Shown here: one piece after another, positions 49,301-61,705 of the stretch | Layout of the letters: each line of letters starts with the position of its first letter | Position numbering within the stretch: the first letter of the stretch is position 1 | DNA from: Crotophaga sulcirostris | Taxonomy: Eukaryota > Chordata > Aves > Cuculiformes > Crotophagidae | Direction of reading: 5' to 3' | Assembly: GCA_013397455.1 (NCBI GenBank) | Contig: VYZB01000725.1 | Location: forward strand, 224,546 to 288,545 | DNA: 64,000 nucleotides | The notes under the pieces: model-generated | Database searches by the model: none | Seen by the model: only the letters and a program-made list of their open reading frames with translations | What the model was told of the DNA's origin: nothing | Made by a program: the position numbers and the translations under genes

Positions 49301-52300
49301 CAACAGGAGAACCTTAGCAGCACTGTCTGGGTTTGGGGAGAGAAGTGCAGGATGTGCTGTGCGATCTAGAGCAGGGATTAACCTAGACAACCTGCTGATG
49401 ATGCTTACAGGAGCCTCAGGGGAGTTCCAGTGAGAACGATTCTCCTCAAGCTGCAACTACTTGAAGAAAAATGTTTGAAGACAAAGTTGGTCTACTTGAG
49501 TTACGTTTTTTAGGCAAAGTTACCCTACCATAATTTGTATGGGTTAGCCTAGTTTCAAATACTGGAGCTATAGCTGTTGTGGAGAGACCTGTCCTAAGAG
49601 GCCATCAGAGGGACCCTGAACTCCTAAACTTGAGCTGAGGAGAGTGTCAGACTGTAAATTCATGTCAAACCTGCCTTTACAATCAGAGTCTCAAGTAACA
49701 AAACACAACATGATGTTAACATTTGAGAATAAAAGATCACATGCCTCCAGCCAAGCTTTCTAAGATTTCCCTTCTCGAGTAACAGCTGGTCTGTCATTGT
49801 CCTACAGCCAGCCTGGCTTGAAGACAAGCACAGGAAAAGAAATTAAGATTATAATCTCCCTGTAGGAGGCCAATATTGGCAACATACAACTAATATTGTA
49901 AATATTGTCTTCCATTTTCCTCAATTTTTATTGCACTTTATCTGCTTTAGCTGAGAGTTGAGCATGTCCAATCTCACCTAATCTAGTTTTCAAAAGACAC
50001 TGGTATCTTGTTTCTATAGAGATGAATTCCAGCTACTAGAAGCACAGAATCTCAAAGCAACTTCAAGTAATTTCACAAATGTGCTCCATAGGAATGAAAA
50101 TACAAATATTTCTGCCACACTCAATCCAATAACATAAGAAAGTTCACTCAAAATTGCTGTTTCCACCCAGACATACCAAGTTCTACACTTAATAGAATTA
50201 AGGACAGCTGACAGGTTTAATTAAGTCATCATGGGCATCTCATGCTTATCTTTTACTAGGTTAAAGGAAACTACCTCTTACTATGTGTTGTCATAGTTCG
50301 GACAGAACACAATATAAAGTCAGTAAACACATTAGCCCCTACGCGGAGAAACAGTTCCTCTCCCAGAGGGACCATTTGTCTCATTAGATCTCATTCTTTT
50401 TACTGCTCCTCAATCACACTGCAAGAAATAAGGCTGTTTGTATCCGAATATAAGCCTCATGTGTTTCTGTATTGCTGTGCAGTTTGTTTACACACTATCT
50501 AGCTCAAATCTAGCCACGGTTACTTAAGCTCGTGGTCCTTTGAGGTTAACTTTAAGGGAATTAAAGTTGTTCTGTAATTTAAATTCTTCTCTGCAATAAC
50601 TATTATATGTGCACCTGTCACAGAACAACTGACCTCATCAAGGGAAACTTAGTCGGACCAGGACAACATACATGTGGCCTCCTGCCCTTGGGCCAAGCGA
50701 AGGACCTGTGCTACCGAGGGAAGCTGGGCTGGCTATGGGAGAGGAAAGCTGCAAATTACTGTTGAGGAGCAATAGAGAACAAAGACAGAGGGGCTGAAAG
50801 ACTCACACAGGAATTCTAGAAGGAGAATTGTGAAAGCTGAATAGGCTGTGAGGAATTCAGGAACAAAAACTAGGTGAGACACAGGAGGATCCTCATGCCT
50901 TCAAAAAGCACCAAAGGTCATAAGGAGGTGAAGAAACCAAGTAACTATGTACTAATCCTTGAGCAAAATGAAACTCTTCAGTGCTGAGTTTAGCACCTTA
51001 CATAGCTTAACTAAGGTCTGTTCATAGTTTAATTGAAAATTAATATTGTCTAATGAAAATAGGATCAAATCTGACTTGAGGGTGGTTATCAGTCATTCTG
51101 GGATGGAGGTAAAACAGTGCAGGACTGTGCTTGACCAGAAAGGAGCAGCAAGAGCAAGTCTGGCAGCATTATAGCCTACCTTAAAGCTGTAAGCCATCCT
51201 GCACAAATATTATGTCTCTCTATTTTACCAGATGGCTGCTATCATAAAAGGAGTCTTTGGTCCCTGTCACAACTTTTCATCACTGTGTACAAAATACAGA
51301 AAATATTTGCATCTTTCAGCATCAGTTACAGAGAATTTTCCATCATCTCTGGTGTATACCGTATCATGATATAGAAACATGATTGGGCTGATGAGTATTT
51401 CTTTATGCCTGAGATCTACCAACACTTCTATCTCATATCCCATCCAGATTGCAAGGTAAGCTCTTGCACTCAGATATCACCTGCTCCTCCCCTTTATGCC
51501 ATTCTGAGAGATGCATGTATTTTATTTAGCTAATCTTGTCTGGAACTGGAAAAGAGGATTCATTAGGGCCACAGCAACTGAGTTGGCTGTCACAAACAGA
51601 GGTCTAACACAGCATCCACTACTGTGTTGTGTTGTCCAGCTGAAGAGGTTTTGGTGCACTGTGAACTATTCTGACCAAACACTGCCACTGCTGCATCCGC
51701 ACATGCCACGGGAAGAAAGATTTGCACTTCTCCAGGTGAAAGTAGTTTCCCATTGCAAAAAAAAATTCCTGAGTTAGCAATATGGATACTAAACCTAAAA
51801 TGAAATTAAAATGTATATCCACATTATTGCAAGTCTGAAGTTTGTTTTCTTCTAGCTACAGAATTGTAGGCCAATAATGTGAAGCAGATAGCATCACGCC
51901 CACTGCTACAGCTCTGCAGAAGTAGGTGGTGTTGGTGATAATGGACGACAGAATCACACTAAACATTGTAATCATGCTCCTAGAATTGCAGTACCTGAGA
52001 AGTGCAGTTAACACCAAGAATATCTTGTGAAGAAGATGCCAGGAAATGTAAGTATTGAACTTACAAACTTTACTTTTTCAAAAGCAGAGTACCAAATCAC
52101 CACAAAACCACTGGCAGGGCACAGTTTATAACTACCAGAATGTTTCATTAAACAGGTATAAACTGAAGTGCAGAACTAAAAGATTATGCCCTTTTGGCAC
52201 ACATTAGCTGCTAATATTGTTTCTTGAGGAAATATCTTAAGTTAAATGTTTGCTTCTGGCTCTTCTATGAAGCAAGATCCTTATCTAAAGAAAGAAAATA

Positions 52301-52959
52301 AAACCCTTTGGTGGCTAACTACTACCCCCCTTTTTACTTCTGCAAGTGGAGAAAAATTCATTCAGTCAAACCTGAAACATGCAAATAGTCTCCATGTCTC
52401 TCAGCTCCCTGCTTCTCTCTTTAATGTTTAAGCTTGGACACACACTTGCTCTCTATTCCATTCTACATTTTTATGGCCTTTAGATTTCAAACATTGAAAC
52501 TGAGTTTAAAGCCTAAGTAAAGAACAGAAACTTATCTCCCAGCGCTCACTGGACTTAAAAGTGATTTTGTAATCCTGTCCCATGTCTACTACACATCCTA
52601 CTTAGGCCCTCCTAATGTGAGTATATCATGCCCTTTTCCCAAGGCTAAATGCTAAAAATACATACTTAATTGATTTACTGTTTAAAATGGGTTTGTCTGA
52701 AAATCAGTAGAAATAGATATTGTAGCAACAGAGGAAGATGTTGTGACAGTAAGAAATAAAATGTAACAAGAAATTCAATGCTTCCATTCACCATGCATCT
52801 GAGACTCAGACAGGCAACTGTACATCATCTGCAGCTGCACAGAGAAAAGCTGTTTTACAGTAAAAATATTTAAGTAAATAGACATTATTCTTGGTCTAGC
52901 ATATTAAATACAGAAAACTGAGAGACAGAAGTGGCATCCAGAGATAGCATAATTGCCTT
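49301..52959. other. Non-coding DNA, no feature seen
   Basis: Only short frames (up to 89 codons) and no dispersed repeat recognisable. A slightly GC-richer patch at 50630-50760 has no open frame of interest. Confidence 0.6.
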
Positions 52960-53870
52960 TTATTTCAGACGTTGCACCCAACTGTGCAGCCTCTGGTCCC
53001 TCGGACTGAAGGTGCCGTGGTTGGAAGCCGCAGGGGGCTGTGCCCACAGCCAGCACACAGAGATGAACAGAAAGTTCTCATCCCATCCTGACAGCCTTCT
53101 GCTAGATAGGAGGGTGGGCACACACCTCTGCTTTGTAGTTTCAGGAAGAAGAATGGAAGAGAGCAGGAATTGTTCTCAGGCAATAAGTGAAGATGTTTGA
53201 CAACTGACTTGCCCGTTAGCACACCGCTAGGAGACACAAGTTCATTTGCTGCTTGGGGAGCCTCAGGGGGGATGCAGCTCTGGCCCTGTGCTGAGTGCAA
53301 GTTCCTGACCTTTTGGAAGCAAGGACTGGGTCCAGCCATTTGAACTCAGGGCCACTTTGTGTCATCATTCTTGAAATCTCAACTCAGCTCCACAGAAGTT
53401 AAGATGCAGGTCCCAGCCTTGCAAGGAGATCCACATTCCATTCTTGCACAGACATCAGAGTGTGGGGAGGGCCAGTAGCTCTCCAAGGAGCCTAGACCAG
53501 CAGAGCCCATGGCTGGGCACAAACAGAGCTGTGGCTGATCTGGAAGCAGGCACACCTGCAGCAGAGGTCAAACCAGCAACAGAGGCCCTGGGTTGAGCTT
53601 AACTGGCCCTCTGGGGCCATGGGCAGGATGTGGGGCAGGTCAGGTAAGGTTCTTCAGAAGGGCCATTAGGTGCCTGATGGAACACCTCCCCGTCCCCCGC
53701 CCCGGCAAAGCATCAGCCGGGGATGGTGCCCTCCCATGCCAAGGGAGATGTTATGCCATGTTCCTAAAATCCCTAGCTCTCATTTCTGCCAAACCAGTTC
53801 AGAGTCTCATTGTTGACAAACATTTCCATTGCAGACCGGGCACCTTCCTACAGTACTGTCAGCTTGCTTA
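52960..53870. other. GC-richer block without recognisable gene
   Basis: G+C is clearly raised for about 900 bp, with a C-rich segment (CCCCGTCCCCCGCCCCGGC) at 53689-53707. A 124-codon minus-strand frame (53339-52965) overlaps an 89-codon plus-strand frame, and a 92-codon plus-strand frame lies at 53593-53871. None has a known domain. Possibilities are a regulatory element, an eroded retroelement, or a biased-gene-conversion patch. Confidence 0.3.
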
Positions 53871-54100
53871 AGGGTTCACTGCCCTTTGTGTTCTGGTATC
53901 AGACAAACACCAAACTGAGTAGTAATGGGAGTCAGGCTTTTGTGTATGTCTAAAATGACTTTTTAAACCAGTTCTTAGTTTGTTCGAAGTGATTCTCTCT
54001 TCTCCAAGTCTCTTGCACGCAGCCCGTCACCACCACTTGCTCAGCCACCACACACTGAGTTACAGGTGCACAGGCGGCCACTTTAGGCAATTGCTGGGCT

Positions 54101-54148
54101 CAGAGCCTGACCCAGAGCCGGGTCCAGAACCGGGCCCAGCCCCAGCAC
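54101..54148 (+). repeat. 12-bp minisatellite, four units
   Basis: Four imperfect 12-bp units start at 54101, 54113, 54125 and 54137, each beginning CAGA or CAGC. The third position of the array drifts from CCTGACC through CCGGGTC to CCGGGCC. The period is a multiple of three, so the plus-strand frame 53980-54162 reads through it as alternating acidic and proline residues, but nothing else supports that frame as a gene. Confidence 0.7.
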
Positions 54149-54513
54149 CCACTAATTTCTGAAGAAGAAAGTAGGTTGCGAATGAAAGTGTGACAGGTAC
54201 CGACCGTCACACAGGGTGATGAGAAGGAGCTGTGGCAGTAGAGAAAGCACAAGAAAATAAATGTGGATAATTGTAATGATTTAATTTGCTAATGTTGCAT
54301 AAGAGGCATAATTAGTTCAGTAACAGTGAGAGAAGCAGAGGAATCAGACTAGTAATCACAAATAATTATGTGCCAATTACACATAGTAAGGGGGTTTTGT
54401 TGTTATTGAATGGTCAGAATTTGGGAGCCAGACCAAATAAAAGACCTCACATTCTTTGTTTCAGCCACTTTTTCTTTCCTACAGCAGCAAAGCCTCTCTA
54501 CCTTTTCTCTGGT

Positions 54514-54531
54514 AAAAAAAAAAAAAAAAAA
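54514..54531 (+). repeat. A18 homopolymer
   Basis: Eighteen consecutive A, followed by an A-rich tail (GCAAGAAAAAACAAG). It could be the tail of an old retroposed sequence, but nothing recognisable lies upstream and I see no flanking duplication. Confidence 0.85.
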
Positions 54532-54885
54532 GCAAGAAAAAACAAGATGTGATATGCATCCAAATTGGGCACTGTTCTTATCAGGAAAGATAGACTTCTA
54601 GCGCCTTTCCAAAGCTCCCTTTCCGTAGCCAAAATCTTTGTCTTGTCCACACTGTCAATACCATCTGCCAGCAGCCTCCTCAGCTCATAAGCCATCTGCC
54701 ATGCACTGACCTAGAGCTTTGCCTGCTCTCACTGCCATGCTTGCCTGAGCGTCTGCATTTCCAGATCTCTCACCATCCTCCTACCCCACACTCACACATC
54801 CATCCTCCCAGAAGAACTGATCCAGACAAATATTACTAAGCCAACAAGAATGCAAGGAGCTGAATACTGATTGTCTCTCCTGTGT

Positions 54886-54909
54886 AAAAAAAAACTTTTT
54901 TTTTTTTTT
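54886..54909. repeat. A9-C-T14 fold-back tract
   Basis: Nine A, one C and fourteen T in a row form a perfect A:T fold-back with almost no loop. It is low-complexity, and its length is likely to vary between individuals. Confidence 0.8.
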
Positions 54910-57149
54910 ATTATTTCCTAGGTAGAATAAACTATGGACTAATTGCTTGGAGTTGTTCTGCAACAGCAAATTAATACAGTACTGGAATAATTCATTATTC
55001 AACACAAAGCATGAATGAGTTGATTTAAATAGATTGTTTCTTCTTAATTACAGAATTAAAATAAAAATCAAGAAAATGAGGACAGATATTTTATTACTAT
55101 ACTCCTTGACACTGGTCACAGATTTGCCCTCATATCTGCCAGTCTTCAGCTGAACGCAACTATAATCTCCTTGGAGTCTAAGTGGGTTGCTTTTCCTTTC
55201 ATTTACTGCCATTAGATAAAGTTATTATAACAACATAATAAAATATTTTATATGAAGTAGTACAATGCTGCTGCGACCACGGCTGGAGTTTGAAATTCGT
55301 ATCTACTGAGGTAAAATTTTGTCCAAATCTGAAATGAGATATTTAGAAATAAGTTAACAGGTTTTGTATCTTTCAAGTTTGCACAGAAGAGAAAGAAGTT
55401 CATGCCAGTCTCCAATCTGATTCCCACACATCCGTAACTGCATTTAATGAGATTCATTATATTGTGCTCCAATGGAAAAAGGGCAGGTTTTCAATTACAA
55501 CTGTGAAAGTAGGAAACTGGAAATCCAAATCATTATTTTCCTGATGTAAGAAAGTACCAAGTACCCCTTCTCTCAGAAATCTTTTACACTATAAACCACA
55601 GCAGATAACATTACCATTCCCACAGAAACCAATCAATTTGGAAGCAGCCCTTCTAATACCAGTTTTTCTTGATGTAGTTATCTTGCAACTAAATTCTAAA
55701 CAAGATTTTAACATTTTAAAGTCTATATTGCTCTTACCTTTTACCAAGAAACAGTTTTAAGCAGCATTTAGATTCTCTCTAGCGTTGTTTGTAGCACATC
55801 AACTCTTGAAGGTTTTGAACAAAGATGTTATGGCAACTTTTTTTCAGGAGTAGGGACAAACATAAGAATAACATGGCAAACTGAAAAATCCCTACAGGTA
55901 ACCTCATTTGTGTAACTTTCTGAGAATTTTTTTATATGTTTCCTTGTAGAACTGCACAGGTGAAGCTGTTTGGCATGTGATGTAAGGTTGTGGATGTAAT
56001 ACACAACTTTAGTTGCCCCAAGTCCATTTGCTAGCCTCCAAATCCCACGTCCCTGTGCACTCGGGGCACCTGGAAGCGCTCTCCTTGCATGTCCATGTCG
56101 CAAAGAGCCATCTTCCCTGCATCTCTTTCACCTCTCTTCAAAGGTATCCCCATGCTGCATGTCTACAAAATATCTCTAACCATTTCCTCAGCATCCCTCC
56201 CATCTCCACCGGAGCTGCATGACTCCCCGATCCACAGTGACACTGTCTCAGTTAACTGCTACCTTAGCTAATGGTTAACTTTCCCCATTTTAGTAAGTCA
56301 AACAGAGGGAACCATTTTCACTGAGGCTTTATCTGAGCTTTTTTTGAACTTATATTTGTAAGTTTTCTGGAATATACTTGCTTAAAAAACATGGTTCCAA
56401 TTTGTACCCGACATTCTCCCTTCAGATATAAAAATGTTCCCTGTTGAACTCTTTCCCAATATTTCCTCTGGGGAGGTGCTGACATGTCAGCTTGGTAGGC
56501 TTTATGTTATTCTGTTTGCAAATCTGTTACAATGTTTGTAATTTCATTTAGAGATCGCTTGCTTCTTCCTGTTTGATACAGGGAATACTTACCTAGGTCC
56601 TCAGAATTCCCTGAGAAAGCAAAGACTGTAGAGTCAGAGGGGCAGAAACCTCAATTACAATACTGAAGAGAAACAGAAAGTCCCTTGGCCTTTCCCTTCT
56701 CTTCAGCAGGGGCTGTGGTTCCGTTGGTTTGTGTGCTGCTTCAGCCGCTGCAATTGTACGAATGATTCATGACTCTGAGTTCAACAGAATTTTATCCTAT
56801 ACCTCTCCCCTGTGTCCTGTGGAAGTCACATGCATCTCCTTGGTTGCAGAGAAACTTGTGATCCTTCTGCAGAGAGTATGTTGCTTTTATTTCCCTAAGG
56901 ATCACAACTACAGCCTTTATGTTGCTTTTGGGTGCATGAAGTGCTTCAGGCATTCGACCCCAAGTCAGCTCAGACAATGGAACTCAGATATTGAAAAGGA
57001 ATGAAAAACCCAAATTATGCAAATCTACTCCACCAGGTAATTCACAATTCCCATTCCTGTAGCCCCATTGGCAGTTGCAGCTTTCCTGTGTGTAGGGGAG
57101 GAGGAATGGATTTAATTAGAGGAGGCTTCCATTCTAAAACTAAAAAGCA
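54910..57149. other. Non-coding DNA, no feature seen
   Basis: Short frames only (up to 91 codons, for example 56729-57004 plus), without recognisable domains. No dispersed repeat is recognised. Confidence 0.55.
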
Positions 57150-57235
57150 GGCGGGCATGACCTAATGCGTAAGGAACTGTCAGGGGCCCAGGAGATCTTA
57201 TGGACCTCAGTTTCCCATCTGTAGAATAATGACAA
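57150..57235 (+). mobile_element. MIR-like SINE relic with internal gap
   Basis: GACCTAATGCGTAAGGAACT and GGCCCAGGAGATCTTATGG follow the MIR 5' half (a gtggttagagcaggggactgggagtcaggagatctggg type sequence). The sequence then jumps to ACCTCAGTTTCCCATCTGTA, a near-exact match to the most conserved MIR block, followed by GAATAATGACA. About 50-60 bp of the usual middle are missing. The call rests on recalled consensus. Confidence 0.6.
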
Positions 57236-58233
57236 CGTTTTACTAAAGAAGTCAAAATCAACCTGATTTATCTGCATTCATCTACATTTCACATGGTTTA
57301 ATAACAGGGTTTGAGAGACCCAGAAATTTGTTTACATCATGAAAACTATGTGAAAGTCTCTTCTTGTCCTGTTACAAAATTTCAATACATACAAGTTTTC
57401 TCAAAATATTAATATGGACAAGTCCTCTACTATTTCATTGTTAAGACTATAGGAAATAATCTATAAAGCACGTCAGAACCTTTTGTTCTATCTGCTCAAT
57501 AGAGAGATGCTCTTTTCACCTTGATGCCCCTTGTAGGACAAGGCCCCACTGTCTGTGTGCAGGACAGGTTCCCCAGTGAGGAACTATTCCTTCTGTAGGC
57601 AAATATAAACAAGGAATCTATAGTACATTAGTGTTCTGAAGGTTGCAGTGGAAGAATAAGCCTAGACTGTTTCCTTTCTGTGTGTCATTCAACATAATGT
57701 TCAGGATTCAATGTACATATAGTGAACGGAATCTATGCCTTAACCAATTAAGGAGTTTTAGGGCTTTTTAATAAGCTATTATAGCTTGCAATTTGAGACA
57801 TAAAAGATTACAGGTGATTAAACTCTACATTAGTTTTGCAAAACGTACTAGTCATGCAGGCAAAAGATTTTTCAAAGTGTATTACAACAGCCATTTCTAC
57901 GCACCGTCCTCTCTGGGTCAGCATGTCAGCTGTTCAGTCATACACTTTCCAAAAGTGCTAAGGAGACCTTTACTTCCATCCTTGTTTCACTGAGTATTTG
58001 AAAATGAAAAAATACAGTGCCTTTTTGCCAAACTCACCATGATTTCCAAAAAAAAAGATCAAAAATACTCCTCAAAACATTTCAGAGTACAGGGGTAACT
58101 AAAATAAGATAGAGATATTGTGTAATTTGAAGTGGTCGCCAATCAGTTTCAGAGAAACAGTCACTTCACAAAGTTTCCCCAGCTTAATGAGAGATTTTTC
58201 TTTTCTACTAAGGAGTGTAAGACTTCCTTCCTT

Positions 58234-58452
58234 TAGGAAAAAGTTCTTCACTGAAAGGGTGATTGGCCATTGGAATGCACTGCCCAGGAAGGTGGTGGAA
58301 TTGCCGACCCTGGAGGTGTTTAAGAGAAGATTGGGTGAGGCACTCAGTGCCATGGTTTAGAAGATGAGTTGGTGTTACTGTTGGGTTATAGGTTGGACTC
58401 GATGATCTCAGAGGTCCTTTCCAACCTTGTAATACCGTGATACTGTGATACT
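58234..58452 (+). mobile_element. CR1 LINE 3' end, same type as the 14-kb copy
   Basis: Starts at about 58234 with AGGAAAAAGTTCTTCACTG and encodes the CR1 C-terminal tail (FFTERVIGHWNALPRKVVE) ending EALSAMV with the stop at 58358-58360. A short GTTGGTGTTACTGTTGGG tract follows, then the core GACTCGATGATCTCAGAGG, ending in CCGTGATACTGTGATAC. Tail protein and 3' UTR match the copies at 13411-14667. It carries the 31-codon segment that the inverted copy lacks. Heavily 5'-truncated. Confidence 0.95.
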
Positions 58453-61364
58453 TTGACCTAATGAAGCAAGACTTCACTGCTAGCTCCAGCTTGGGCCATG
58501 TAAGGGGCACACACTGAATTTCAACAGAAGCTTTCACTTCGACTGTCAGTGTTTCTTCTTTAAGAAGTAGAAGCAGTCCCCTTACAGCATTCAGTCAGCT
58601 AACATCTATCCGAAGCTTTACAAGGAGCAGGCAGATAAGTTGGACTTTAGAGTGATATATGTCACACATTTTTCTCACATATAACAGGCAAGTGTTTACA
58701 AAGCACTTCAGCTCAGGGAGAAAAGTTGCAATGAGAACATTTCGTGTTCAATCCCAGAGATAAGCCAATAGCTCTCAGGAAATCTGATGAAAGCCACGTG
58801 ATACAGAAGTTTAAGTGAAAGGAATATCTTTGTTTTTGCCAAAATGCAATCAAAATTATAAAAATGAGAAATGGTAAAACATTTTCCAATTCTCCCTACT
58901 TAGGACCAGAAGCAGCAGGAATGTAAGTTACACATGCAAACTGCTGCCCAGTGGCAAACCCCGTACCATGCCAAGCACAGCTCATTCTGTGCCTCAAAAC
59001 AGCCAGGGACAAGTGTACTCCCAGATCAGATGTTGGCATAAGCAGACTGGGTTTGTCAACCACACAGAGGTTTGCAGAAGAAAAGCACTGAGAGAAAATA
59101 ATAGTAACCTGGGACCAAATCTGAAGATTGGATTCAAGTGAGAATAGTTTCCCTCTTCAGAAAAAAAGAGACAAAAGAAATGATCTTCTGTAATTTTACT
59201 CTTTTTGCTTGGTAAGTATCTTTTTTTCTCCAAATCTACATGGTAACTGTCTAAACAAAGAAGTTGGAAGTAAGAAAATAATGCAAAGGAATTGGCCCCT
59301 TGTGACAAGTAACCACAAGCTGCTGGCTATTTCTATCAGTTTCTTCAATCTTAAAACAAATTTAATACTATTTTTATAGAATAAAAAGTAAGGATTTGAA
59401 TTATGAAGTTTTAATAGCAGAAATTCCTGCTCAATCAACATTTAGATTGATTTTCAGTTCTCGGGTAAATCATAGGTTCTGCTTTTGTGACACAAGAGCT
59501 GATTACTGCTTTTGGTGTAACTCCACAGAAATCCAACAGCTGGTTCCCACATGTACTTACATACAAATCTAAAATTCTCTTTCTGCAAATATTTTTCCTA
59601 GTAAATCTTGCTCACTAATATGCTCACATAAAGATAATATAAGCTTTTAACTCTAACTAAAAGCAGAAGCAGTAAGAGACAGAAATCACCTAGTAGGACA
59701 ACAGTTACGGCAAAGTTGAACTCGGCATGGAGAGATTTTATTGTTTAACAAATTTTCACCTTTAAAATGTAATCTATCAAGACCTCTACAGGCCCCAAAA
59801 CTGACCTGTTAAAACAAGGTGTTAACAGATATCATTTGTTGTAACTTTTTCCCTTCCTCCACTTTTCATTTAGCTGTTTCAGACAAGTTCCTGTGATTGC
59901 AGTCTTCTACCCAAAGCAAAATCTTAGCCTTGCAAGGTTAAACTAAAAAAGTAGGCTAAATAAAACACGCTTCCAGTTCTTTCCCTAGGCTTATTACATT
60001 CTTTCTACCTTCCTGCTAAGGTCTCGCTTTTAGTATGAAAACAGTATCCTCTTCTCTAGGCTTCAAACTGGGAGTCTTTCCTAGGATTTGATTATCTACT
60101 TTTCTGTTCTGTTTCACTCTTTCCTTTGCACTTTCATTAGACAACTTCCTTATTGATGTAACTTTTCCCTGGAAAGTAATATGGAGCAATTCCCACCATG
60201 ATCCTCCCTTTTCAGTCTTCCCCTTTGGTTGTATTATGACCTTTTGTCCTATAACTCCCAGCCACTTCCAGTATCTAGCTTTGATTCCTTCCCAATCACC
60301 AGGGCCACCTTAGAAAATATCCACGGTCAAAATGGCTTTACTCTGAACCAGGTCAAAGTTAGTAAAATTAAATGTCCTTTCATGTATCTAAAATCTTGAT
60401 GCACTCAAACACGGTCAGAGTAATTCCGATCTTTACCTTTAAAGCAACATTATTTCTCAAAAGATGGTAACTCTAAAATATATGTCAACAAGGCCAAAAT
60501 AATTAATGGGAGTGATTGAGGTCTTAATCTGCATCCAGCTAAATACTCTTCTAACTTCTCTCCAAAGAAGAAGCATGCAAAAGACACAAAGTAGCATCTT
60601 GAATATCTTTCAAAAATAGCAGAGAAGAGAAAGAAGACTTTTTCCCGAGGAGCAGCAAGGGAGGAAGATTCTGGAAGTTAGGGCATCTACCAAGAACAAT
60701 AAGTGAAGAAGGTTTTGCAAGAACAACAAACAGCTAAAACTCTAACAGCCTTTAAAAAGGAAACACTTTTGATATTTTTCTTGCCTATGTCTCCCATCGC
60801 ATAATCTCTAATCATTAACATAATGAAAATCTCTTCTGTTTTGTGGTGCTGACTACTCAAGTTGGCCAAAAGGGAGAAGTTGATATGAGCAGATGGCAAA
60901 AACTGTAGGTGCCCTAGGAAGGACAGATTACCAAGAATTTATGATATTGTAATTCTGTTTCTCTGGGTCACAATGTTCAACATCTTCATATTGAACACTC
61001 ATTGTACATCTTTTACACTCAAAATACGTCAGGTTGGAACACTCAAAATATATAGATTGAAAGCCATGAAGTGGCGTTGCTGGTTTAAGAACCTGAGCGT
61101 CAAAATTGTGGTGTCATAAAAAAAGCCCAGGACTAACTTATTCTCTTCAAATGTGAAACTGATACAGAGAGGTAGATATTTTCATTTAATGTAAACATTT
61201 CTTGAATCAGCTGTAATAAACAACTGGAGTAATATACAAATGGATTTTAAAATATGCATTAAAAAAAGGCTGCAAGGAAGAAAAAGAGAGCATAATAAAG
61301 GTTGAGTAAAGGAAAACTTCCCAAGAAATGACTGCAGTCATTGGGCCTAAATCACATAGGGCAT
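58453..61364. other. Non-coding DNA, no clear feature
   Basis: AT-rich, with frames up to 104 codons on the minus strand (59308-58994) and no domains. GGTGTAACTCCACAGAAATC near 59515 recalls an old amniote repeat motif but is too short to call. Confidence 0.55.
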
Positions 61365-61530
61365 AAATAGACCGGTGGGGAGAGCACAAGAACAAGGGTC
61401 AGGAGATGAGGGGTGTATTTTGTGCTTTTTTACCTCAACTTCAGTAAGGTCATGTCTCAGTTCCTCAGCTTCCCCACAGAGGAAATAAGGATTAAAAACA
61501 CTGAAAATCTTACTGAAGTGTTTAGAAATC
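61365..61530 (+). mobile_element. MIR-like SINE relic
   Basis: GAGCACAAGAACAAGGGTCA and GGAGATGAGGGGTG line up with the MIR 5' half (gagcaggggactgggagtcaggagacctgggttc type). Then TCAGTAAGGTCATGTCTCAG, TTCCTCAGCTTCCCCACAG and AGGATTAAAAACACTGAA follow the core and 3' half (cctcagtttccccatctgt .. gaggattaa). The words occur in the right order and spacing over about 165 bp. Divergence is high. The call rests on recalled consensus. Confidence 0.6.
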
Positions 61531-61644
61531 TGCTGACGGGAGAGCTTGGCATTATGACTTACGCAGTATCTCCAACTCATCCAGGAATGGATCTTCTGAA
61601 TTGGTCGAAGTGGCAAGGAAAAGGTTGAAAAAACATAAACCTGG

Positions 61645-61705
61645 GGTTGCCCCAGATGATCTTCAAAGGTCACTTCCAACACAAACCATCCTACAATTCT
61701 ATGAC
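61645..61705 (+). mobile_element. CR1 LINE 3' end, worn fragment
   Basis: CCAGATGATCTTCAAAGGTC followed by ACTTCCAACACAAACCATCC and a terminal ACAATTCTATGACTT is the standard avian CR1 3' terminus (GATGATCTTTAAAGGTCCCTTCCAACCCAAACCATTCTATG type). Only the last 60 bp are recognisable. Confidence 0.8.

Noticed and set aside
58099..58537. Minus-strand frames over the 58-kb CR1
   Set aside because: Antisense of the CR1 C-terminal region and 3' UTR.
59505..59545. GGTGTAACTCCACAG word resembling an old amniote repeat
   Set aside because: Too short and isolated to separate from chance.
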